Assembly: GCA_013205085.1 (NCBI GenBank)
Contig: JABMLH010000002.1
Coordinates: 561,425 to 625,424, forward strand
Length of the DNA: 64,000 bases
Reading direction: 5' to 3'
Source: Microbacteriaceae bacterium VKM Ac-2854
GTDB taxonomy: Bacteria > Actinomycetota > Actinomycetes > Actinomycetales > Microbacteriaceae
Under the pieces are notes generated by a model, which did no database searches, was not told the DNA's origin, and worked only from the letters and a program-made list of their open reading frames with translations. This document shows, one piece after another, positions 15,996-24,479 of this stretch (positions are counted from its first letter, which is position 1; the number at the start of each line of letters is the position of its first letter). The position numbers and the translations under genes were made by a program.

Positions 15996-18900
15996 ATGCC
16001 CGAGGTCGTACCCCCGCCCACCCGTGACGCCCGGCCGCGACGCCGCTTGGGCCTCGCGCTCGCCGGCCTCGTCGGACTCGCCCTCGTCGGCGCGCCGCTC
16101 GTGGCCGCTCCCGCCACCGCGAATCCCGCCGGCACCGATCTGGTGATCAGCGAGGTGTACGCGCGCGGCGGCTCGGTCGGCGCCACGTACAAGAACCGCT
16201 TCATCGAGCTGTACAACCCGACCGGCACCGCCATCCCCCTCGCGGGCACGTCGATCCAGTACCGCAGCCCCGCGGGCACCGCGAACCCGACGACGACGAT
16301 CGCCCTGGTCGGCACGGTCCCGGCCAACGGGCACTTCCTGATCCAGGGCGCGAGCAACGGCGCGAACGGCGCCGACCTGCCCACGCCGGATCAGGTGACG
16401 AGCATCAACTTCGGCGCGGCCGGCGGCACGCTGTTCCTGGCCGAGGGCACCAGCACCCTGGTCGCCCCGCCCACCGGCTCGGTGACGGCGAATGCGGCCA
16501 TCATCGACCTGGTCGGCTACGGCACGTCGAACACCTACGAGGGCTCGGTCGCCGCGGCGCCGAACTACACCGAGTCGATCACGCGCTCGGCCACGGGCGG
16601 CGACACGGATGCGAACGGCGCCGACTTCACGGTCGCGGCGATGACCCCGGAGAACGCGGGCGGCGCAGGCACGCCGACCCCGACGGCGACTCCCACGACA
16701 ACCCCGACGCCGACCCCGACGCCGACGGCCGCGCCCACGGTGACGATCGCCGAGATCCAGGGCAGCGGCGACGCGTCGCCGCTCGTCGGCCAGACCGTGA
16801 CCACCTCGGGTGTCGTCACCGCGCGCTACCCCACCGGCGGCTTCAGCGGCTACGTGATCCAGACGCCGGGTACCGGCGGCGACGTCGACCTCGGCACGCA
16901 CACCGCATCGGACGCCGTCTTCGTCTACTCCTCCGCCTCCGTCGGCAACGTCGCGATCGGCGACCACGTGCAGATCACCGGTGCCGTGAGCGAGTTCAAC
17001 GGCCTGACCGAGCTCACGCCCACCTCCGCCACGACCGTGACGCAGCTGCCCGCCGCGGCGGCTCCGACGCCGGCAACGGTCGCGTTCCCGCGAGAATCCG
17101 CGCAGCGCGAGACGCTGGAGAGCATGCTGATCGCGCCGCAGGGCGACTACACGATCACCGACACCTACGACCTGAACAGCTACGGATCCATCGGCCTCGC
17201 CACCGGAACGACTCCGCTGCTCACTCCGACCGAGATCGCCCGTCCGGGCACCGCCGCCTACACCGCGGCGGTCGCCGACAACGCGGCCCGCGGCGTCATC
17301 CTCGACGACGGCTCCTCGATCAACTTCCTCGGCGCGACCGCGAACAAGGCGATCCCGCTGCCGTACCTCACCATCGACAGCCCCGTTCGGGTGGGAGCGG
17401 CGACCACCTTCACCGCGCCGGTGATCCTCGACTACCGCAACGGCGCCTGGAACTTCCAGCCCACGCAGCAGCTCACCGCCGCGAACGCCGCCACCGTGCA
17501 GCCCGCCACCTTCGAGAACACCCGCGAGCCGGCCCCCGAGGCCGTCGGCGGCGACATCGCGATCGCCTCCTTCAACGTGCTGAACTACTTCCCGACCACC
17601 GGCGACTCGCTGACCGGCTGCTCCTACTACACCGACCGCGACGGCAACCCCGTCACGGTGAACAGCGGCTGCGACGCGCGCGGAGCCGCGAACGCGGACG
17701 ACCTCGCCCGCCAGCAGGCCAAGATCGTCACCGCGATCAACAGCCTCGGCGCCAGCGTCGTCTCGCTCGAGGAGATCGAGAACTCGGCCAAGTTCGGCAA
17801 GCCGCGCGACTTCGCACTCTCGACGCTCACCGACGCGCTGAACGCGGCAGCCGGTAGCGACGTCTGGGCGTACGTCGCCTCGCCGTCCGTGCTCCCGGCG
17901 CTGGCGAACGAAGACGTCATCCGCACCGCCTTCATCTACAAGAAGGCGACCGTCGAGCCCGTCGGCGAGTCGGTCATCCTGGATGACAACGTCGCGTTCT
18001 CGAACGCCCGCAAGCCGCTCGCGCAGGAGTTCCGCCTGATCGGCGACGCTTCCAGCGAATTCCTCGCGATCGTGAACCACTTCAAGTCCAAGGGTTCCGG
18101 ATCGGGCGCGGATGCCGACCAGAACGACGGTCAGGGCGCCTCGAACGCCTCTCGCGTCGCCCAGGCGAACGCGCTCGTCGCCTTCGCCGAGCAGCTGGAG
18201 ACCGAGAAGGCGACCGACCTCGTCTACCTGCTCGGCGACTTCAACGCCTATACGCAGGAGGACCCGATCCGGGCGCTCGTGGATGCGGGCTTCGTCGACC
18301 AGGGCTCGAAGGACGGCAAGTACTCGTACTCGTTCGACGGCGCGGTCGGTTCGCTCGACCACGTCTTCGCCTCCGCGGCGGGCGACGCGAAGGTGACCGG
18401 GGTCGACACCTGGAACATCAACAGCGGCGAGTCCGTGGCGCTGGAGTACAGCCGCTACAACTACAACGCGACGCTGTTCTACGACACCTCGGCCTACCGC
18501 TCCAGCGACCACGACCCGGTGGTCGTCGGCCTCGCCCTGGCGGCGGATGCGAACGCCGTGACCGCGCTGCGCTCGTTCGGCTCCGCACAGACCGTCGAGA
18601 CCGGCTCCGCCGTCGCGGCACGCAGCGTCGAGGCCCGTAAGGCGGACGGCTCGCTCGCGGCCGGCGCCGAGGTCACCTTCACGATCGACGGCCCCGCGTC
18701 GTTCGTCGGTGGCGGCTTCACCGCCACCGCGACCAGCAACGCGGCCGGCATCGCGACCACCCCGGCCATCACGGCCGGCCCCATCGCCGGTGCCGTCACG
18801 GTCACGGCCACCGCCGGCTCGGCCACCGCCACGCTGTCGAGCATCACCGTGGTCGAGCCGGCTGCGTCGATCGACGTCGCCACCTCGGCGTCGACCTCGA

Positions 18901-19145
18901 TCGTCTCCGGAAAGGTCGTGCTGACCGTCACCGCGACCAACAACGGCGACGAGCCGGTGCAGATCGTGATCACCACCAAGTACGGCAGCAAGAAGACCGT
19001 GGGCGTCGCCCCCGGTGCCACCGTCAGCTACGCGGCGAAGACGTACCTCTCGTCGATCCCCGCCGGCACCGCCTCCGTGGTGGTCACCGCAGCCGACGGC
19101 TCGCAGCTCACGTACCCCACGCCCTACGCGGCGAGCGCCAACTGA
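15996..19145 (+). CDS. Secreted ExeM/NucH-type extracellular nuclease with lamin-tail and Ig-like domains
   Basis: This 1049-residue exported protein has a signal peptide (residues 1-44, ending ATANPA) and a lamin-tail domain (VISEVYARGGS to about 210). A Thr-Pro spacer follows, then an OB-like domain (ASPLVGQTVTTSGVVTARY). The endonuclease/exonuclease/phosphatase domain (about 520-850) has catalytic motifs IASFNVLNYF, SLEEIEN, NHFKSKGS, LLGDFNAY and SSDHDPV. Two Ig-like modules follow at the C-terminus. The family degrades extracellular DNA. There is no sortase motif, so it is released or held non-covalently. The start at 15996 is the only one that puts the signal peptide at the N-terminus. 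Its stop overlaps a possible downstream start, and two small Ig-like proteins follow. Confidence 0.92.
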   Translation: MPEVVPPPTRDARPRRRLGLALAGLVGLALVGAPLVAAPATANPAGTDLVISEVYARGGSVGATYKNRFIELYNPTGTAIPLAGTSIQYRSPAGTANPTTTIALVGTVPANGHFLIQGASNGANGADLPTPDQVTSINFGAAGGTLFLAEGTSTLVAPPTGSVTANAAIIDLVGYGTSNTYEGSVAAAPNYTESITRSATGGDTDANGADFTVAAMTPENAGGAGTPTPTATPTTTPTPTPTPTAAPTVTIAEIQGSGDASPLVGQTVTTSGVVTARYPTGGFSGYVIQTPGTGGDVDLGTHTASDAVFVYSSASVGNVAIGDHVQITGAVSEFNGLTELTPTSATTVTQLPAAAAPTPATVAFPRESAQRETLESMLIAPQGDYTITDTYDLNSYGSIGLATGTTPLLTPTEIARPGTAAYTAAVADNAARGVILDDGSSINFLGATANKAIPLPYLTIDSPVRVGAATTFTAPVILDYRNGAWNFQPTQQLTAANAATVQPATFENTREPAPEAVGGDIAIASFNVLNYFPTTGDSLTGCSYYTDRDGNPVTVNSGCDARGAANADDLARQQAKIVTAINSLGASVVSLEEIENSAKFGKPRDFALSTLTDALNAAAGSDVWAYVASPSVLPALANEDVIRTAFIYKKATVEPVGESVILDDNVAFSNARKPLAQEFRLIGDASSEFLAIVNHFKSKGSGSGADADQNDGQGASNASRVAQANALVAFAEQLETEKATDLVYLLGDFNAYTQEDPIRALVDAGFVDQGSKDGKYSYSFDGAVGSLDHVFASAAGDAKVTGVDTWNINSGESVALEYSRYNYNATLFYDTSAYRSSDHDPVVVGLALAADANAVTALRSFGSAQTVETGSAVAARSVEARKADGSLAAGAEVTFTIDGPASFVGGGFTATATSNAAGIATTPAITAGPIAGAVTVTATAGSATATLSSITVVEPAASIDVATSASTSIVSGKVVLTVTATNNGDEPVQIVITTKYGSKKTVGVAPGATVSYAAKTYLSSIPAGTASVVVTAADGSQLTYPTPYAASAN

Positions 19146-19183
19146 TGCGCGTCGCCCACCCGAATCCCCTGGAGCACAACCCC

Positions 19184-19621
19184 GTGAAGAACATCACCGA
19201 CAACCCTGCTGCCGCCCCGACCCGTCGCACGATCGTCCGCGGCGCCGCCTGGTCGGTGCCCGCGATCGCCGTCGCGGTCGCCGCCCCGATGGCCGCCGCC
19301 TCCACCGGCGTCCCCGCGCGGATCGAGATCATCAGCGACAGCACGCAGTCGATCGAGGAGGGCGTGAACCTGCTCGTGCTCGTCTACGACGCCGAGGGCA
19401 ACACCGTCTCGGCGGGCGTCGTGGCGACGCTGGCGGCGAACCCGTCGGCCGTCTTCCTGTTCCCGGACGAGAGCGCCGCCGACGGGCTGACCGCCTCGTA
19501 CACGACCGACGTCGACGGCGTCGCGCCGTTCCCGATCGACGCGAGCGGGCCGGTCGACGTGCTGGTGACCCTCACCAGCGGATCGGCCTCCGCCAGCACC
19601 ATCCTCACGATCGTCGCGTGA
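19184..19621 (+). CDS. Small secreted Ig-like protein with twin-arginine-type signal
   Basis: This is a 145-residue exported protein from GTG 19184, chosen for GGAG 9 nt upstream. An ATG at 19145 overlapping the nuclease stop would add 13 residues. The signal region has TRRTIVRGAAWSVPA followed by an Ala/Val core ending AAAS, a twin-arginine-like pattern. The mature part is a single invasin-type (Big_1-like) Ig fold: EEGVNLLVLVYDAEGNTVS, ASYTTDVDGVAPFPI, VLVTLTSGSASASTILTI. No enzyme motif is visible. It lies between the nuclease and a lipoprotein with the same fold, overlapping the latter by 4 nt. It is probably a surface accessory protein; its role is unknown. Confidence 0.72.
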   Translation: MKNITDNPAAAPTRRTIVRGAAWSVPAIAVAVAAPMAAASTGVPARIEIISDSTQSIEEGVNLLVLVYDAEGNTVSAGVVATLAANPSAVFLFPDESAADGLTASYTTDVDGVAPFPIDASGPVDVLVTLTSGSASASTILTIVA

Positions 19622-20052
19622 GCATCCGCACCACCCGTCGGCCGGCGTCGCTCCTCGCGGCGCCGGCCGTCGGCCTGCTGGCCGTGCTGCTGCTGGGCGG
19701 ATGCACGCCGACCGCGCCGACTCCGACCGCCTCCGCATCCGCCTCCGTCGCGCTGCCGGGCCTGGCCGTCACCGGCGATGCGCCGACCACCGCCGCACCC
19801 GGCGAGGAGTTCGCGCCGGTCAACGTGCTGCTCACCGACACGGCCGGCGAGCCGGTCGCGGATGCGGCGGTGACCTTCTCGGTCGCAGCCGGCGACGCGG
19901 CTTTCCCCGACGACGTGTTCACGACCACAACGGATTCGTCCGGCGTCGCGACCGCCTACGGTCTCGTCGCGGGCCCGACTCCTGGCGAGGTCGACGTCGC
20001 GGTCACGTCCGGCGAGCGCACCCTCGAGGTGACGCTCACCGTGCTCGACTGA
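19618..20052 (+). CDS. Small Ig-like lipoprotein
   Basis: This 144-residue protein has a lipoprotein signal peptide (lipobox LLGGC, Cys near residue 29), a short Thr/Ala/Ser linker and one Big_1-like Ig domain. The domain motifs are APVNVLLTDTAGEPVADAAVTF, TTTTDSSGVATAY and GEVDVAVTSGERTLEVTLTV. The start GTG at 19618 overlaps the preceding stop (GTGA), so it is translationally coupled. It shares the strand-motif order with the upstream small protein and the C-terminus of the nuclease, suggesting duplication of one module within an operon. It would be lipid-anchored on the outer face of the membrane. No partner is known. Confidence 0.72.
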   Translation: MSIRTTRRPASLLAAPAVGLLAVLLLGGCTPTAPTPTASASASVALPGLAVTGDAPTTAAPGEEFAPVNVLLTDTAGEPVADAAVTFSVAAGDAAFPDDVFTTTTDSSGVATAYGLVAGPTPGEVDVAVTSGERTLEVTLTVLD

Positions 20053-20065
20053 CGCCGCGCCCGAA

Positions 20066-20116
20066 AGGGGGTTGTCACTCCGTCCCGCCGTGCGTGGGAC
20101 GGAGTGACAACCCCCT
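20066..20116. repeat. Dispersed palindromic repeat, family A (CC subtype), copy 1
   Basis: Perfect 21 bp arms, 20066-20086 and 20096-20116, with core GGGTTGTCACTCCGTCCC and a 9 nt loop. It lies 13 nt from each of the two convergent stop codons. Probably acts as a bidirectional terminator. Confidence 0.9.
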
Positions 20117-20129
20117 CCCTTGAGCGTCA

Positions 20130-21977
20130 TCAGACGCCACCGCCGCCACCGCCGCCACCGCCGCCGCCCGACGAACCGCCGCCGGAAGCGCCGCCGCTGG
20201 AGGAGCTGCTCGCCGAGCCCGACCAGCTGCTCGCGGTCGTCGCGGAGAAGGACGACACGCTGCCCGCGAAGAGGGCGGCGTTGAATCCGCTCGATCCCGC
20301 GTACCAGCTCGGGTCTGCGCCGCCCTGCTCGTAGGCGACGGCGAGCACTTGCGCCCACTCCTTCTCCTGCCCGAACAGCACCGCGTACGGCAGCAGCCGT
20401 TCGGTCAGTTCGACCACGTTCTCGTCGCGCTCGGCCCCCTCCGGCGACTGCAGCATCCGCATCCGGTCGGCCTCGGCCAAGCGGATGTACAGCTCGAGAC
20501 CCCGCAGGTGATCGCGCAGTTCGGCGCCGGCTGCGGTGAGCGGTGTCTTCAGCACCAGGAAGAACACCGCGAACACGAAGACGAAGGAAGAGATCAGCAG
20601 GACCAGCGGCAGCACGCCGCCGCGATCGTCGACCAGGAGCAGCACACCGAAGACGATCGTGGCGATCATTCCGACGACGGAGGCGATGATCGTCCAGACG
20701 CTCGGTGCGACGGATGCGCGCGAACGCAGCCCCGCCTCCGTCGTTCGCTTCGGCAGCGCCGACATGAACGTCGTGAGCGCCGTGCCGAAGGCAGTGTCCT
20801 TGTCGGACAGATCGCGCTCGGTGCCGGGCGTGAGCGACGGGCCGAAGATCAGGGTCAAGAACTCGTGCTCGTCGGTGCTGAGATCCCGCGGGCGCACGAA
20901 ACGGGTCGGAGCGGGGGTCGGATCCACCAAGCGCAGCACGTAGTGCTCCTTCTCGCGCCCGAGCAACCCGGTCTCGGTGTGCTCCTCGATCCGCAGCACA
21001 CCGCGCACGGCCAGGTCGACGAACGCCGCCGCCGTGGCCTTCGCGGTGCGACCGAGCACCTGCGCCGAGGTGAACAGGCTCGCGGCGGGCGGCGCGTACT
21101 CGGCGATCACGGTGGCGCGACCGCGCGCATCCCGCAGTCGGGTCGAGCGCAGCACGATCGCGGTGATCAGCGCGGCCAGGGCGACGGCGAAGCTGAAGAG
21201 TTGCAGGATGCCGAACACGGAACCGAAATACGAACTGTCACGCGAGACGAACGTGCCGGGCTCGAAACCGAGGGCGATCGTCACGTTCTCGCCCGGGCCG
21301 AGGTCGGTGCCGGATGCGACGGCGAGCGCGACCGGCGGCGTGAACTGCGCCGGGTCGGAACTGGGCTGCTCGATCGCGCACTCCTGCCGCGAGCCCTCGG
21401 CACCGCGGTAGCAGGCGGACTCGCCCGTGAGTTCGGCGCCGAGATCACCGGAGTCGCGGCTCGCGACCACCTGGATGCTGTACCGGTCGAACGGCTGCTC
21501 CCAGCCGAGCCCGTTGGTGTCCCAGTAGAACTCGTCCTGACCCGATTCGGTCTCAGCGGCGGGCAAGGTCACGTTGCGTTGCGTGTAGGTGAAGACGTAC
21601 GTCTGCTCGCCGTGCACGAAATCGTCGGCCGCGCTGGTGACGACGAGGAAGCCGTCGTCGGTGTCGGTGTCGACGGGTCGAGCGGCGCCGTTCCCATCCG
21701 TCACCGAAACGAGCTCGAGACCGGTCGGATGCCCCTCGTACCGCGTCGGGATCGCGCGCTGCATCCCGCGATTCTGATCGCTCTCCGGGAAGACCGCGAC
21801 GAAGGTCTCGGTCGTCGTCAGCGTCGAGTGGCCCTCGTCGTCACGGCCGAGTTCGTAGACGACGTCGTAGCCGGCGAATCGGAAGTCGTTCGCGTCAGCG
21901 CTCGCGGGCGCCGCGCCCACCACCGCCCCGGTGATCGCGAGCAGCAGGACGACTAGGACACGATGGATCCCCCTCAT
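20130..21977 (-). CDS. DUF2207 membrane protein with glycine-rich tail
   Basis: This 615-residue membrane protein has a signal peptide (to about ASA, residue 29) and a large DUF2207 extracytoplasmic domain (about 30-245; DVVYELGRDDEGHSTLTTTETF, FTYTQRNV). Membrane segments lie near 250-275 and a pair near 415-460. A cytoplasmic stretch between has VDLAVRGVLRIEE, typical of this family. The C-terminus ends in a Ser/Gly run finishing GGGGGGGGGGGV, as in many DUF2207 proteins (TPM/TerD-like tails). Function is unknown. The start ATG 21977 puts the signal peptide first. It lies downstream of the MFS gene, separated by a family C palindrome. Confidence 0.88.
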   Translation of the reverse strand: MRGIHRVLVVLLLAITGAVVGAAPASADANDFRFAGYDVVYELGRDDEGHSTLTTTETFVAVFPESDQNRGMQRAIPTRYEGHPTGLELVSVTDGNGAARPVDTDTDDGFLVVTSAADDFVHGEQTYVFTYTQRNVTLPAAETESGQDEFYWDTNGLGWEQPFDRYSIQVVASRDSGDLGAELTGESACYRGAEGSRQECAIEQPSSDPAQFTPPVALAVASGTDLGPGENVTIALGFEPGTFVSRDSSYFGSVFGILQLFSFAVALAALITAIVLRSTRLRDARGRATVIAEYAPPAASLFTSAQVLGRTAKATAAAFVDLAVRGVLRIEEHTETGLLGREKEHYVLRLVDPTPAPTRFVRPRDLSTDEHEFLTLIFGPSLTPGTERDLSDKDTAFGTALTTFMSALPKRTTEAGLRSRASVAPSVWTIIASVVGMIATIVFGVLLLVDDRGGVLPLVLLISSFVFVFAVFFLVLKTPLTAAGAELRDHLRGLELYIRLAEADRMRMLQSPEGAERDENVVELTERLLPYAVLFGQEKEWAQVLAVAYEQGGADPSWYAGSSGFNAALFAGSVSSFSATTASSWSGSASSSSSGGASGGGSSGGGGGGGGGGGV

Positions 21978-22020
21978 GCTCCGAGCGTATCCGCCCCGCC
22001 CTCCCCCGGCGATCTGCACT

Positions 22021-22111
22021 GCGCTGTCGTTGTAGTGCGCTGTCGTTTTCACCGCGCGCGGGTGGCATGCCACTCGCGCGCGGCCAAAACGACAGCGCGG
22101 CACGACAGCGC
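22021..22111. repeat. Dispersed palindromic repeat, family C, copy 1 (nested)
   Basis: Nested inverted arms: GCGCTGTCGT (22021-22030) with 22102-22111, GCGCTGTCGTTTT (22037-22049) with 22086-22098, and an apex centred on GTGGCATGCCAC. All listed arms are perfect. It ends 18 nt from the MFS stop codon. A second copy is at 27534. Confidence 0.85.
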
Positions 22112-22129
22112 CGTGAGTGAGTCGCGCGG

Positions 22130-23440
22130 TCAGTCGAGGATGCGCACGCCGTGCGTCGAGAAGCGCAGGCCCATCTGGGCGCGAGCCGCGACCACGACCG
22201 AGACCGCGGCGGCCCCGACCACGAGCGTGCCGCCCATCAGCACGAACGTGGCGGAGGCGCCGATCGCGTCGCAGAGGGCCCCTACGAGCGGAGCGCCGAG
22301 GGTCTGGAAGCCGAGCAGCACCAGCATGTACAGCGCCATGATCCGGCCGCGGACCGCGACGTTCGAGGAGGACTGGATCAGCGTGTTCGCCGCGGTCACG
22401 AAGAGCAGGTTGCCCACACCCACGCCGATCAGCGTCATCGCGAACAGCGCCTGCACCGGCATAAATCCGGCCACGATCTCGAAACAGCCCAGCAGTACCG
22501 CGCCACCCACCACGGTGCGCAGCCGCAGGCTCACGCGCCGTGTCGAGGACACCGCGCCGATCACGGCGCCGATCGCGGCCATCGAGTTGAACAATCCGTA
22601 GCCGCCCGGGCCGGCGTCGAAGACGGAATCGGCGTAGTCGGCGAAGACGACGGCGGTGTTGAACGCGAACATCGAGGCGATCGCGATCAGCAGCAACGAC
22701 CACGCGATCGCCGGCTTGCCGAGTGCGTACTCGAGCCCCTCGCGCAGCTGGCCCCTCGCCCGCGGGATGGGCGTGACGGTCTGCAGCTTCGACGCGTTCA
22801 TCGACAGCAGCCCCGACACCGCGACGAAACAGGCGGCCGCGTTGATCAGGAAGGCCGGTCCGGAGCCGACGGCGAGGATCAGCGCACCGCTGATCGCGGG
22901 GCCGATCAGGGCGCCGAGCTGGAACACCGTGGCGTTCATGCTGATCGCGTTGCGCAGCAGGCTCGAGCCGACGACCTCGTTCACGAACGACTGCCGGCTC
23001 GGCACATCCACCACCGTGACGAAGCCGAGCAGGAACGCGACCAGGAAGATGTGCCACGCCTGCACGGTGCCCGTCAGCGCGAGGATGCCCAGTACCGCGC
23101 TGAGCGCGCCGGAGGTCGACTGCGCGAGAACGAGCAGTCGCCGCTTGGGATAGCGGTCGGCGAGCACGCCGCCGTACAGGCCGAAGAACAGCATCGGGGC
23201 GAACTGCAGTGCCACGGTCACGCCGACGGCGACGACGCTGCCGGTGAGTTCGAGCACCAGCCAGTCCTGCGCGATCCGCTGGATCCACATGGCGGTCGAG
23301 CCGATGAAGTGCGCGCCGGTGTAGATGCGGAAGTTGGGTACCGAAAGGGCGAGGAAGGTGTGGCGCCACTGCGGACGCTCGGAGACGATGGTGAGCGGGA
23401 CGGTGGCCGGCGCCGAGACGTCGGTGTTGGACAGGGCCAC
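22130..23440 (-). CDS. MFS transporter, EntS-like (MFS_3)
   Basis: This 436-residue protein has 12 hydrophobic segments and no signal peptide. It has the EntS/MFS_3 signature N-terminus FRIYTGAHFIGSTAMWIQRIAQDWLVLELTG and the cytoplasmic loop motif GGVLADRYPKRR (motif A variant). A second half repeat begins RGRIMALYMLVLLGFQTLGAPLVG. Members export siderophores, macrolides or other small molecules with proton exchange. Cargo is unknown here. It is divergent from a LysR-type regulator across a gap containing a 17 bp dyad, so its expression is probably controlled by that protein. Confidence 0.88.
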   Translation of the reverse strand: MALSNTDVSAPATVPLTIVSERPQWRHTFLALSVPNFRIYTGAHFIGSTAMWIQRIAQDWLVLELTGSVVAVGVTVALQFAPMLFFGLYGGVLADRYPKRRLLVLAQSTSGALSAVLGILALTGTVQAWHIFLVAFLLGFVTVVDVPSRQSFVNEVVGSSLLRNAISMNATVFQLGALIGPAISGALILAVGSGPAFLINAAACFVAVSGLLSMNASKLQTVTPIPRARGQLREGLEYALGKPAIAWSLLLIAIASMFAFNTAVVFADYADSVFDAGPGGYGLFNSMAAIGAVIGAVSSTRRVSLRLRTVVGGAVLLGCFEIVAGFMPVQALFAMTLIGVGVGNLLFVTAANTLIQSSSNVAVRGRIMALYMLVLLGFQTLGAPLVGALCDAIGASATFVLMGGTLVVGAAAVSVVVAARAQMGLRFSTHGVRILD

Positions 23441-23487
23441 GGGAGCGATTTCCTTACGGGTCGGCCTCGGCTGGATCGCCGGGCTAT

Positions 23488-23504
23488 GCGTTCCCTCAGA
23501 ACGC
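23488..23504. promoter_or_regulatory. LysR-type operator dyad
   Basis: GCGTTC-N5-GAACGC is a perfect 6+6 dyad with the spacing of LysR binding sites (T-N11-A class), in the middle of the MFS/LysR divergent gap. A second weaker inverted repeat, ATTGCG (23534-23539) and CGCAAT (23561-23566), lies nearer the LysR start. Confidence 0.55.
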
Positions 23505-23589
23505 TACTCGCGCTCGGCGCATAAGCGGAGTAAATTGCGGCTATAACTCCCATTGGGCAACGCAATGACAACGCCGTCGAAGGGCTCCC

Positions 23590-24447
23590 GTGTTCGAACC
23601 CGTCCTGCTGAAGACATTCCTCGCCGTGGCGGAGACCCGCGGATTCACGCGGGCGGCGGCCCAGCTCGGGCTGAGCCAGCCGACGGTGAGCCAGCACGTG
23701 CGTCGACTCGAGGACGCGGCGGGCCGCATCCTGGTCTCGCGCGACACCCGCGAGGTCGAACTCACCGACAACGGCGTCGCGATGGCGGGCTTCGCCCGGA
23801 CGATCCTGGCGGCGCACACCTCGGCCGAGAACTACTTCACCGGCACCGCGATGAAGGGCAGGCTGCGGTTCGGCTCCGCGGACGACCTCGCGATCACGCA
23901 GCTGCCGCGCATCCTCCGGCACTTCCGCCAGCTGCATCCGCAGGTCAAGCTCGAGCTGACCGTCGATCAGAGCCAGCCGCTGCGGCGCAAGCTCGAGGCG
24001 GGCCAGCTGGACCTGATCTTCGTGAAGACGGCGCCCGGCGCGCCGGACGGCCGGCTGGTGCGACGCGACACCATGGTCTGGGTGGCGCACGAGAAGACGG
24101 TGGTCGAGCCACACGAGACGGTGCCGCTGATCGCCTACCGCGGCGCGAGCGTGTCGCGGCAGATCGCGATCGACGCCCTCGAGGCCGCGGGGCGGACTTG
24201 GCGGATCACCTGCAACACCCGCGAGGTGAACGGCGTGCTCGCGGCGGTGCGCGCCGGCATCGGCATCGCGGTGTTCCCGCGCTCGCTCATCCCGAATGAT
24301 CTGGTCACCGTTTCGAACCGCTTCGGGCTGCCCGAGCTGGAGGACATCGACTTCCGACTCCTGCAGGGCCCGATGGCGCCGAAGGAGCCGGTGGATGCGC
24401 TGACCACGGCGATCATGGACCGCACGCACGTCCGAACGGCGAGCTGA
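23590..24447 (+). CDS. LysR family transcriptional regulator
   Basis: This 285-residue protein has an N-terminal winged helix-turn-helix (residues 1-60: FEPVLLKTFLAVAETRGFTRAA, LGLSQPTVSQHVRRLED) and a C-terminal periplasmic-binding-protein-like effector domain (about 90-280). These features are diagnostic of LysR regulators. The effector domain ends slightly early (FRLLQGPMAPKEPVDALTTAIMD) but looks complete. The start is GTG 23590, with AAGGG upstream. It is divergent from the MFS exporter and likely regulates it and itself through the dyad at 23488. The co-inducer is unknown. Confidence 0.92.
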   Translation: MFEPVLLKTFLAVAETRGFTRAAAQLGLSQPTVSQHVRRLEDAAGRILVSRDTREVELTDNGVAMAGFARTILAAHTSAENYFTGTAMKGRLRFGSADDLAITQLPRILRHFRQLHPQVKLELTVDQSQPLRRKLEAGQLDLIFVKTAPGAPDGRLVRRDTMVWVAHEKTVVEPHETVPLIAYRGASVSRQIAIDALEAAGRTWRITCNTREVNGVLAAVRAGIGIAVFPRSLIPNDLVTVSNRFGLPELEDIDFRLLQGPMAPKEPVDALTTAIMDRTHVRTAS

Positions 24448-24479
24448 GGCTGTCACCGGCGCTGGTACATGAATAGGGG

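Noticed and set aside
15903-18512. 869-codon open frame opposite the secreted nuclease
   Set aside because: Antisense to a gene with intact catalytic motifs; no recognisable domain and no ribosome site.
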